Shown piece after piece: positions 1 through 7,089 of a DNA stretch of 12,965 nt. Source of the DNA: Coprococcus sp. Lineage in GTDB: Bacteria; Bacillota; Clostridia; Lachnospirales; Lachnospiraceae. Below the pieces are notes generated by a model. It searched no databases. It worked only from the letters and a program-made list of their open reading frames with translations, and had not been told where the DNA came from. Numbering within the stretch: position 1 is the first letter of the stretch; the number at the start of each line of letters is the position of its first letter. Both the position numbers and the translations under genes were made by a program. The DNA is taken from positions 1 through 12,965 of the forward strand of contig JAEDGN010000058.1 in assembly GCA_016297495.1 (NCBI GenBank), written 5' to 3'.

Positions 1-18
1 AGTTCTTTTTATTGAACT
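1..18 (-). terminator. Possible start of the terminator after the ABC permease gene (cut by the window edge)
   Basis: On the minus strand, just after the permease stop codon (TAA, 28-26), AGTTC and GAACT can form a 5-bp stem around an 8-base A-rich loop. Any T-run would lie outside the window, so this could be the beginning of an intrinsic terminator or chance. Judged from inverted symmetry and position only. Confidence 0.25.
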
Positions 19-25
19 TTAACAG

Positions 26-3000
26 TTATTCAACAGATTTCAAAGACTCAACCATATCAATTTTCTTCAGGCGATAATACATCATCCAATTGACAAACAT
101 GGAAAATCCAAAGGTGATCAGTACAGCATAAATATAGCTGGACACATCTGCATGACGAATGAACATAATCACATCCGTTTCCACCGTTGTTATAATAAAC
201 GCATGCAGGTATTTACCGAAGAAAATACCAAGTATACCGCCAATGATAGTCAGCATAATATTCTCACGGTAAACATATTCTGCCACCTCCACATCGTGGA
301 ATCCCAGAACCTTGATTGTCGCAAGCTCACGACGACGCTCTGTGATATTGATATTGTTCAGATTATACAGAACAATAAAAGCCAGCATGCCTGCTGCAGC
401 CACCACAATCAGCGTAATGACATCCAGACTGCCAAGAACATCCTCGAATTTACTTCGGGTATAATCCGTAGTTGTCGTACCGGATACCGCATCCAGCGCC
501 AGCAGCTCTGTAGACAACATTTCTGAATTGTCTGCATTTAGATCCGGAATAAATGCCTCCACTGTGTTCCATTCTGGTTTCATACCAAAAAGCTGCTCAT
601 AAAGAACCGGCGACATATAAATATAGCTCATCAGATAGTTCTCCGCGATATGCCCCACCGTCACCTCTTTCCTTATATCCTGATCTTCAATAGTGATTAA
701 GTCTCCCGGTTTCAGATTCAGCAAGTCGGATAGTTTCTCCGTGATAATGACTGTTTCATCATCCAGCTCATACGGCGTTTCTTTCTCTCTATCCTGAAGA
801 ATAACAAATTCCTTATATTGCTCCACATCCTCCGGCACCTTCAGGTAGGCCGTATAATTAGCCTCGCTGCCTTTGATCTCCAGACTTTTTGACCGGACAG
901 AGATATATTGCTCCACATCCATGACCGAATTATGATCCAGGAATTCAAAAAGCTGCTCCAGATCCTCTTCATCAGCATGATCATCCAGTGTCAGGGTTAT
1001 ATCATAATGGAATAATTCCTCATACTGTCTTTCCACAACGCCACTGATAGAATCTGTCAGGCCTAAGCCAAATACCACCAGGGCTGTGCATCCCCCGATA
1101 CCGAATACAGTCATAAAAAATCGTTTCTTATATCTGAAAAGATTTCTCATGGTCACTTTGGATGTGAACTTCAGATGGTTCCAGATAAAGCTTACATGCT
1201 CAAGCCAAATCTTCCTTCCCACTTTCGGAGCCACCGGACGCATCAGTTCAGCCGGCGATGCCACCAGTTCTTTATAGCAGGATGCCAGTGCCGCACCAGT
1301 CACACAGATAATGGCTGCTGCCGAGGCCAGTATCGAATACCCGGCATTCAGCGGAGTCAGCACCACCGGTAGATTTGGATACAGAATCTTATAAGTGGTA
1401 ATAATGATCCATGGCAAAAATTTCTGACCAAATATCAGTCCGATCACACTGCCGACAGCACTGGCCGACAGAGCATAAAAAACATATTTCTTCGCTATGG
1501 CCCAATTACTATACCCCAGCGCTTTCAATGTACCGATCTGTGTTCTCTGAGATTCCACCATACGTGTCATGGTAGTCAGACTGATGAGTGCCGCCACAAG
1601 AAAAAATATTAATGGAAAAATTCTTCCTATGGCACCAATTCGCTCCGCATTCTGTTCGTACTCCACATATCCCTGAGTAGAATTGCGGTCCAGAACATAC
1701 CATTCAGGATAATCGATATCCGCAAGCTCGTCTTCAGCCTTTCTGATTTCCTGTTCCGCATCGGCAAATTCCCTGTCAGCTTCTTCCTTACCGGAGACAT
1801 ATTCCACCTTCGCATCAGCCAGCTTCTGCTCTGCATCCGCGAGCTCCTGTTCTGCATCTGCAAATTCCGCTTCCGCCTCCGCTATCTGTGCATCCAACTC
1901 CCTTCTGCCATTCTCGAGCTCTGCTTTACCAGCTGTCAGTTCTTTCTTTGCCGCATCAATGGCCTCCCATCCGTTCTGCATCTCTTTCTTCTTATCATTC
2001 AACTGGTTACGTCCGTCAGCAATCTGTTTTTCACCGTCATCGAGCTGAGCCTTCGCCGCTGCCAGCTGATCAAAAGTGTCATCCAGCATAGCCTGCTGCT
2101 CATTCAACTTTTGCTTCTGCTGCTCCAGCTCCATTCTGCCATCAGCAATCTGCTGCAGGCCAGCGTTCAATTGATCCAGTCCATTATTGATCTGTACCAG
2201 TCCTTCCGATACTTCCTGCTTCTGTTCCTCCAGTTCTGTAAGCTGCTCTTCCAGCTCTGCAATCTGCTCTTCCAGCTTCCCAATCAATATGCCATCCGGA
2301 TCAAGCAGACCTGCCAGCTGATCTCTCTGCTGTCTCAACTGTTCAAGCGCCGTATTCAATTGGTCAATGGCTGACTCCAATGTATCGATATTTTTCTCCA
2401 GTTCTTCCTGCTGAAGCAGAAGCCCCTTCTTCTGCTCTATCAATGAAGCCTCCTGCATATCCAGCTGCTGTCCGGCTTCCTCAATACTGATATACGCCGC
2501 ATCCAGCTGTTTCTGACCTTCCTTGGCCTGAATCAGGCCATCCTCGTAGGCTTCCCGGTTTGCATCAAGCTCCTGCCGGGAAATTTCCAATATCTTTTCC
2601 GCTTCGGCTATCTGTGCCTGTCCATCTGTCAGCTTTTTCTCATTAGCAGCAATCTCTGCTTCTCCATCTGCCAGTTTCTTTTCACCGGAAGCAATATCTG
2701 ATTGAGCATCAGCAATCTGCTGTTCGTAATTTTTTCTGTTTTCAGCCAGTTTCTGCCGTCCATCTGCCAGCTCCTGTTCACCATCCTGGATCTGATTCCA
2801 TGCATCATTCAGTTCCTCTTCGGCTTCTGCCTTCGCATCCGCCAATTCAACCCTTGCATCATCCAGTTTTTTATTGGCATCATCCATAATACCATTATAA
2901 CGGGCAGACTCCCGTTTACTGCTGATAGCATCCAGTCTGTCCGTTACGGCCCCAACCACTGTTTCATACTCGTCAGAAAATGCCACCTCATTCACAGCAT

Positions 3001-3655
3001 CCCTTACCAGAACATACGCAGCCGTATAAGCTTCCGATTTAAATTCATCCTTCGCAAGATAAACAAAAGCATCCGTCTGCCCTGTACCCACGGAAGTCGT
3101 ATCTCTCGAGATTGTAAAATAACTGGAACTGGTAGCAACCCCCACAATCGTATATGTATCCCGTGTCAAAGTATCCAGTACATCCTCATCTGCCCCGGCA
3201 GCCGTTATTTCCAGAATATCTCCAATGGAATAGCCATATTTTTTAATCAGGAAACTGTCAACAACACACTCTCCTTCACCCTCAATACCGCGGCCATCCA
3301 CGATTTCCATCTCATTCACACCATCCGGTTCTGACAGAAAACGCAAAAGCCTTTTTTCATCTCCACGTACGACCCAGGCATCATAGCTGTAAGCACCATC
3401 CACATCTTTCACGCCCTCTATATTTCGAATAGACTGAATATCCTCATCTGTAAGCCCCATAGTTGACAAAACCCGGATATCCATATAATTCGTCTGATCC
3501 AGATAATAATCCAGTGTTTCTTTCATATCAGGACATGTGGCCCGGATACCGGCAAAAAAGGCCACCCCCAAAGCTACTATAAACAAGATGGACAGATACC
3601 GGTTCAGGGTAAATTTAATTTCTCTGAAAAAATCCTTGTTGATTGCTTTGCGCAT
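26..3655 (-). CDS. Large FtsX-type ABC transporter permease with extracytoplasmic coiled coil
   Basis: Membrane subunit of a MacB/LolCDE-like (type VII) ABC exporter; these work by mechanotransmission, with ATP hydrolysis inside driving movement outside the membrane. The 1209 residues show TM1 (about 20-37), an extracytoplasmic region, a coiled coil (about 259-647), a first FtsX domain with three helices (about 680-793), a fifth helix (847-867), a second extracytoplasmic domain, and a last FtsX domain with three helices (about 1078-1191). That gives eight helices in a duplicated 1+3 plan. The coiled coil is built of heptads of the type LADGxxx, matching the known xxxLxxG heptad repeat of Pip/YhgE-like and related Gram-positive permeases. 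Start: an ATG at 3664 has no room for a ribosome binding site, whereas the ATG at 3655 has AGAGG 9 nt upstream, overlapping the TAG stop of the ATPase gene, so I chose 3655. The upstream ATPase is its partner. Substrate unknown; a lipid, peptide or cell-wall role is possible. Confidence 0.9.
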   Translation of the reverse strand: MRKAINKDFFREIKFTLNRYLSILFIVALGVAFFAGIRATCPDMKETLDYYLDQTNYMDIRVLSTMGLTDEDIQSIRNIEGVKDVDGAYSYDAWVVRGDEKRLLRFLSEPDGVNEMEIVDGRGIEGEGECVVDSFLIKKYGYSIGDILEITAAGADEDVLDTLTRDTYTIVGVATSSSYFTISRDTTSVGTGQTDAFVYLAKDEFKSEAYTAAYVLVRDAVNEVAFSDEYETVVGAVTDRLDAISSKRESARYNGIMDDANKKLDDARVELADAKAEAEEELNDAWNQIQDGEQELADGRQKLAENRKNYEQQIADAQSDIASGEKKLADGEAEIAANEKKLTDGQAQIAEAEKILEISRQELDANREAYEDGLIQAKEGQKQLDAAYISIEEAGQQLDMQEASLIEQKKGLLLQQEELEKNIDTLESAIDQLNTALEQLRQQRDQLAGLLDPDGILIGKLEEQIAELEEQLTELEEQKQEVSEGLVQINNGLDQLNAGLQQIADGRMELEQQKQKLNEQQAMLDDTFDQLAAAKAQLDDGEKQIADGRNQLNDKKKEMQNGWEAIDAAKKELTAGKAELENGRRELDAQIAEAEAEFADAEQELADAEQKLADAKVEYVSGKEEADREFADAEQEIRKAEDELADIDYPEWYVLDRNSTQGYVEYEQNAERIGAIGRIFPLIFFLVAALISLTTMTRMVESQRTQIGTLKALGYSNWAIAKKYVFYALSASAVGSVIGLIFGQKFLPWIIITTYKILYPNLPVVLTPLNAGYSILASAAAIICVTGAALASCYKELVASPAELMRPVAPKVGRKIWLEHVSFIWNHLKFTSKVTMRNLFRYKKRFFMTVFGIGGCTALVVFGLGLTDSISGVVERQYEELFHYDITLTLDDHADEEDLEQLFEFLDHNSVMDVEQYISVRSKSLEIKGSEANYTAYLKVPEDVEQYKEFVILQDREKETPYELDDETVIITEKLSDLLNLKPGDLITIEDQDIRKEVTVGHIAENYLMSYIYMSPVLYEQLFGMKPEWNTVEAFIPDLNADNSEMLSTELLALDAVSGTTTTDYTRSKFEDVLGSLDVITLIVVAAAGMLAFIVLYNLNNINITERRRELATIKVLGFHDVEVAEYVYRENIMLTIIGGILGIFFGKYLHAFIITTVETDVIMFIRHADVSSYIYAVLITFGFSMFVNWMMYYRLKKIDMVESLKSVE

Positions 3656-3667
3656 TTTCTCCATCCT

Positions 3668-4372
3668 CTACCATTCAATGGTCTCCACAGGCTGCGGATC
3701 CGAATTAACGTTCATCTCACTGACACGTCCGTTCTTAATCTGGATGACACGATCTGCCATAGGTGCAATTGCCAGATTGTGGGTAATAACAATAACTGTC
3801 ATCCTACGTTTCCTGCATGTATCCTGCAAAAGCTTCAATATTGCTTTACCGGTCTGATAGTCCAGAGCCCCCGTCGGTTCATCACATAATAGCAGTTTCG
3901 GATTCTTGGCCAGCGCCCTGGCAATGGCCACACGCTGCTGCTCGCCGCCGGACAACTGGGAAGGGAAATTATACATCCGGTCTTCCAGCCCCACATCCCT
4001 CATAACTTCTCTGGCGTTCAGAGGATTCTTACTGATCTGAAGTGCCAGCTCCACATTCTCCAGCGCATTCAGATTCTGTATCAAATTATAAAACTGAAAT
4101 ACAAAACCAATATCATCCCGTCGGTACTGCGTCAGCTGTCTGCTGCTGTAACTGCTTATATCCTTCCCGTCCACAATCACTTTACCGGAAGTTACACTGT
4201 CCATACCGCCCAGCATATTCAGGACTGTTGTCTTTCCCGCACCACTTGGTCCCACAATAACGGCAAATTCCCCTTCATCAATTTCCAAATTCACACCATC
4301 TACTGCATGAATGGACACTTCTCCCATCTGATAGGTCTTCTTCACATTCTCCATCGTCATGAATGCAGTCAT
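3668..4372 (-). CDS. ABC transporter ATP-binding protein (MacB/LolD type)
   Basis: Cytoplasmic ATPase that powers the adjacent FtsX-type permease. All ABC motifs are intact in 234 residues: Walker A GPSGAGKT (41-48), Q-loop Gln93, signature LSGGEQQ (140-146), Walker B LLLCDEP (160-166) with catalytic Glu165, and switch His198. The family's usual length is 220-240. The LSGGEQQRVAIARAL stretch and the SGKVIVDGKDI region are typical of the LolD/MacB/FtsE branch. The ATG at 4372 follows GGAGG with 7 nt spacing. The stop codon is 4 nt from the first possible permease ATG, and TAGAGG serves as both stop and ribosome binding site, so the two are probably translationally coupled. No two-component system of the BceRS kind is seen beside it, so a bacitracin-type resistance role is not supported by context. 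Confidence 0.95.
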   Translation of the reverse strand: MTAFMTMENVKKTYQMGEVSIHAVDGVNLEIDEGEFAVIVGPSGAGKTTVLNMLGGMDSVTSGKVIVDGKDISSYSSRQLTQYRRDDIGFVFQFYNLIQNLNALENVELALQISKNPLNAREVMRDVGLEDRMYNFPSQLSGGEQQRVAIARALAKNPKLLLCDEPTGALDYQTGKAILKLLQDTCRKRRMTVIVITHNLAIAPMADRVIQIKNGRVSEMNVNSDPQPVETIEW

Positions 4373-4413
4373 TTTTACGCCTCCTGTCAGAATACACTTT
4401 TTATACTGTTTTT

Positions 4414-4422
4414 ATTATATCA
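4414..4422 (-). promoter_or_regulatory. Extended -10 promoter of the ABC transporter operon
   Basis: The minus strand reads TGATATAAT, an extended -10 element (TGnTATAAT) with a perfect -10 hexamer at 4419-4414. No good -35 is found at 17 nt. The site lies 41 bases upstream of the ATPase start codon, a normal 5' leader length. Sequence inspection only. Confidence 0.6.
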
Positions 4423-4534
4423 ACATCACCTGATAAATGGGTGAACATTCTGTAAATTTTTCATAATGTATTTGGATATATTCCTGCCATTTCGGCTTAT
4501 TTTTTTATTTACCCATGATATTGTCCTGTAAAAA

Positions 4535-4543
4535 TGTTATACT
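4535..4543 (+). promoter_or_regulatory. Extended -10 promoter of pepF
   Basis: TGTTATACT fits the extended -10 pattern TGnTATAAT with one mismatch. The TATACT hexamer ends 34 nt before the chosen ATG. The -35 region is weak, as expected for extended -10 promoters. It points away from the ABC operon promoter in the same 205-base intergenic region. Confidence 0.55.
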
Positions 4544-4577
4544 AAAAGATGCAAAGTTTATAAGTGGAGGTTTTATT

Positions 4578-6401
4578 ATGTCAAACATACTAAATGGAAC
4601 ATTACCAGAACGTAAAGATGTGCCCTCAGAATTCAAATGGCACGTAGAAGATATTTTTCCAAGCGATGAGGCTTTTCTTTCGGTTTTAGATGAGTGCAGA
4701 AAAGATATTGATAAACTGGCAGCTTTCCAGGGGCATCTCGGCGACTCAGCCGATATACTCTGTGATTACCTGACTGAAAAAGAAAGAGTTATGATACAGC
4801 TGGACAGTCTGTACAGTTACGCTGCCCAGCGTTCCGATGAAGATACAGCCAATCCATTTTATCAGGACCTTAAAAGTCAGGCTGTCATTATCAACAATCA
4901 TTTTTTTGAAGTTACAGCCTTCGAAGATCCTGAACTCTTATCCCTGCCGGAAAACTATTTGTCAGAAGCTGTCAGCAGTCATCCCATGCTCGCGCCTTTT
5001 GCCCATTACCTTGAAGATACACTTCGCATGAAGCCGCATACTCTTTCCCGCGAAGAAGAGGCACTTATGGCACTGACCATGGATCTTGGCAACTCGCCTC
5101 AGTCCATCTACTACATGTTCAATAATGCGGATATCCGTTTTGAATCCGTTACGGATGCACAGGGTAATGAAGTAATGATTTCCCACGGGCGCTTTGTTCC
5201 TTTACTGGAAAGTACGGATCGCGACCTGAGAAAAAAGGTATTTCATTCCTACTACCGTTCTTTTGACCAATATAAGAATACCGTTGCTGCCATGTTTTCA
5301 GCCAATCTTAAAAAAGAACTTTTTTATACACGGGCCAGACATTATGCCTCCTCCATGGAAGCACATTTATCCCTGAATAATATTCCGACAACAGTCTATA
5401 ACCAGCTTCTGGAAGCCGTGCACGATGCACTGCCGGAAATGTACCGCTATGTACGCCTGAGGCGGAAAATGCTGGGTGTTAATGAACTGCATATGTACGA
5501 TGTCTATACACCTCTGGTTGCCGGCGAACATTCCCAAATACCTTTTGATGAGGCCATGAATATCGTCAGTCGAGGATTGACTCCGCTGGGCGAGGAATAC
5601 CATCATCTGCTTAACAAAGGTATGCATGAAGGCTGGATCGATATATACGAAAATAAGGGCAAACGTACGGGTGCTTATTCCGGTGGTGATTATGCTCACC
5701 ATCCATTTGTTCTCCTGAATTATCAGGGTACACTGGACAATGTATTTACCCTGGCCCATGAAATGGGACATTCTCTCCACTCCTGGTATGCCAACCATAC
5801 CCACAATTATACGAATGCCAGCTATAGTATATTTGTGGCAGAGATTGCTTCCACCTGTAATGAAGCCCTTCTGATGCACGATCTTCTGGGACGCTGCACA
5901 GACCCCCATGAAAAACTGTATCTGTTAAACCATTATCTGGACACCTTCAAAGGGACTTTGTTCCGTCAGACCATGTTCGCAGAATTTGAAAAAATCGTTC
6001 ATGAAAAGACCGCAGCCGGTGAAACATTAAATGCACAGGCATTATGCAGAATCTATAGCGACCTGAATGCCATTTACTTCGGTCCGGATATGGTCAATGA
6101 TCCTGAGATTGCACTGGAATGGGCAAGAATTCCCCATTTTTACAGACCTTTCTATGTCTATCAGTATGCGACCGGATTTTCTGCTGCCATTGCGCTGAGC
6201 AGCCGTATATTAACGGAAGGAGAACCGGCAGTCCATGATTATATTGAATTTCTGAAAGCAGGCGGTTCCGATTATCCGATTGAAGTGCTGAAAAAGGCAG
6301 GGGTCGATATGACTACAAAAGAGCCGGTGGCCAGCGCATTAAAGGTATTTGCTTCCGTATTGGATGAATTAGAAAAAGTAATTGAAGAATTGTCCCTGTA
6401 A
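4578..6401 (+). CDS. pepF: Oligoendopeptidase F (M3B zinc metallopeptidase)
   Basis: Cytoplasmic zinc peptidase that cuts short peptides, roughly 7-17 residues in characterised PepF enzymes, in peptide turnover and nutrition. The 607 residues are the normal length for the family. The N-terminal helical part contains the typical PSEFKWHVEDIFPS stretch near residue 16. The catalytic site is HEMGH (394-398): His394 and His398 bind zinc, Glu395 is the catalytic base, and Glu422 in FVAEIAS, 24 residues after the second His, is the expected third ligand. The C-terminal region IPHFYRPFYVYQYATGFSAA is also characteristic. Start: an upstream in-frame ATG at 4515 would lie before the predicted promoter and has no ribosome binding site. 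The ATG at 4578 has GTGGAGG 7 nt upstream and was chosen. It is transcribed alone, divergently from the ABC operon, and ends at a strong terminator. No signal peptide is seen. Confidence 0.96.
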   Translation: MSNILNGTLPERKDVPSEFKWHVEDIFPSDEAFLSVLDECRKDIDKLAAFQGHLGDSADILCDYLTEKERVMIQLDSLYSYAAQRSDEDTANPFYQDLKSQAVIINNHFFEVTAFEDPELLSLPENYLSEAVSSHPMLAPFAHYLEDTLRMKPHTLSREEEALMALTMDLGNSPQSIYYMFNNADIRFESVTDAQGNEVMISHGRFVPLLESTDRDLRKKVFHSYYRSFDQYKNTVAAMFSANLKKELFYTRARHYASSMEAHLSLNNIPTTVYNQLLEAVHDALPEMYRYVRLRRKMLGVNELHMYDVYTPLVAGEHSQIPFDEAMNIVSRGLTPLGEEYHHLLNKGMHEGWIDIYENKGKRTGAYSGGDYAHHPFVLLNYQGTLDNVFTLAHEMGHSLHSWYANHTHNYTNASYSIFVAEIASTCNEALLMHDLLGRCTDPHEKLYLLNHYLDTFKGTLFRQTMFAEFEKIVHEKTAAGETLNAQALCRIYSDLNAIYFGPDMVNDPEIALEWARIPHFYRPFYVYQYATGFSAAIALSSRILTEGEPAVHDYIEFLKAGGSDYPIEVLKKAGVDMTTKEPVASALKVFASVLDELEKVIEELSL

Positions 6402-6409
6402 AACGGGGG

Positions 6410-6438
6410 AAGGCCTTATCTCACGATAAGGCCTTTTT
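6410..6438 (+). terminator. Intrinsic terminator of pepF
   Basis: A perfect 11-bp inverted repeat, AAGGCCTTATC / GATAAGGCCTT, with a TCAC loop and a T-run (6434-6438), starts 9 bases after the pepF stop. Read on the minus strand the hairpin is followed by C residues, so it is unlikely to stop transcription arriving from the P-II gene. Confidence 0.93.
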
Positions 6439-6534
6439 AGGGAAATAGAATGTATTTACAATAACCTCAAAACATTTCAAAATGTCTCAAAGCTAAAGCC
6501 GAATTAAAATATGGCAAAACGATTTTTTTAATCC

Positions 6535-6873
6535 TTAGATTGCATCCTCACCACGTTCGCCTGTACGGATACGTACAACATCTTCAATATTGTAAATGAA
6601 GATCTTACCATCACCATAATTACCTGAGCTGATCTCCTTGGTGACTCTCTCAATAATCTTCTCTGATGCCTCATCAGAAACAACTGTTTCAACCTTTACC
6701 TTCGGCAGCAAATTGACATTATAAGTTGTGCCTCTGTACATACGTGTGTAACCTTTCTGATTGCCATAACCCATAATGTTTGTAATCATCAAACCGCTTG
6801 CTTCACAGTCATCGAGAATATCTTTTAAGCTTTCCAGCTTCTCAGGCTTGATAATAATCTCTAATTTTTTCAT
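6535..6873 (-). CDS. glnB: P-II family nitrogen regulatory protein
   Basis: Small trimeric signal protein that binds ATP/ADP and 2-oxoglutarate and controls nitrogen enzymes, transporters or regulators by contact through its T-loop. From the ATG at 6873 the product is exactly 112 residues, the classical length. A TTG at 6882 would add three residues but overlaps the spacer of the AGGAGG site, which lies 9 nt before the ATG, so it is rejected. Key residues are in canonical positions: Gln39-Lys40, T-loop tyrosines 46 and 51 (Tyr51 is the uridylylation site in proteobacterial GlnB), Lys58, the signature SGNYGDGKIFIYNI (83-96), and Arg101/Arg103. No ammonium transporter or glutamine synthetase gene is beside it, which is unusual because P-II genes often sit next to amtB; GlnB versus GlnK cannot be decided from sequence alone. 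Upstream is a promoter-terminator leader. Between its stop and the pepF terminator (6439-6534) I see no convincing terminator. Confidence 0.93.
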   Translation of the reverse strand: MKKLEIIIKPEKLESLKDILDDCEASGLMITNIMGYGNQKGYTRMYRGTTYNVNLLPKVKVETVVSDEASEKIIERVTKEISSGNYGDGKIFIYNIEDVVRIRTGERGEDAI

Positions 6874-6964
6874 AAAAAACAACCTCCTGTTTTCTTATTA
6901 TGTATCCATTGCCCGCATTTGCAGAACCAGCGGATTGTACAGGAATAAAATTATCTCCTGATAC

Positions 6965-6996
6965 AAAAAACGGTGCCCCTTCAAAAAGGAACACCG
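6965..6996 (-). terminator. Intrinsic terminator in the P-II gene leader / after nfnB (possible attenuator)
   Basis: On the minus strand CGGTGTTCCTT and AAGGGGCACCG form an 11-bp stem (two G-U pairs) with a TTTG loop, followed by six T residues. It lies 94 bases after the nfnB stop, so it can end nfnAB transcripts. It also lies only about 14 nt downstream of the predicted start point of the P-II promoter (7017-7044), so any transcript from that promoter must pass it to reach glnB. Confidence 0.85.
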
Positions 6997-7016
6997 TTGT
7001 TCTCAAATATGTCTTT

Positions 7017-7044
7017 ATTATACCCCTCAAATCCGAAATGTCAA
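7017..7044 (-). promoter_or_regulatory. Consensus sigma-A promoter of the P-II gene
   Basis: TTGACA (7044-7039) and TATAAT (7022-7017), both perfect matches to consensus, are separated by 16 bp, slightly shorter than the optimal 17. The expected start point is near 7010, giving a leader of about 137 nt that contains the terminator hairpin at 6996-6965. No comparable promoter was found between that hairpin and the gene. Confidence 0.8.
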
Positions 7045-7089
7045 CATCTTTTTTCGTAATTTGAATAAGTATCCACTAAAATACAATGA

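Noticed and set aside
1712..2878. Repetitive DNA that could suggest a tandem repeat array
   Set aside because: The similarity follows from protein heptads with varied codons; there is no exact repeat unit and no spacer-repeat pattern.
2702..3334. 210-codon open frame on the plus strand inside the permease gene
   Set aside because: It is antisense to the biased, repetitive codons of the coiled-coil region, has no ribosome binding site and resembles no protein I know.
5367..5909. 180-codon open frame on the minus strand inside pepF
   Set aside because: Antisense to the catalytic region of pepF, whose HEMGH motif and full length leave no doubt about the real strand.
6439..6534. Candidate terminator after the P-II gene
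   Set aside because: The only symmetry (ACATTT / AAATGT) leaves a two-base loop and a very weak stem.
6940..6960. Second hairpin (CAGGA / TCCTG) in the P-II leader
   Set aside because: Only 5-6 bp with a long AT-rich loop and no T-run; too weak to call a terminator or riboswitch element. I did not recognise any known riboswitch in this leader.
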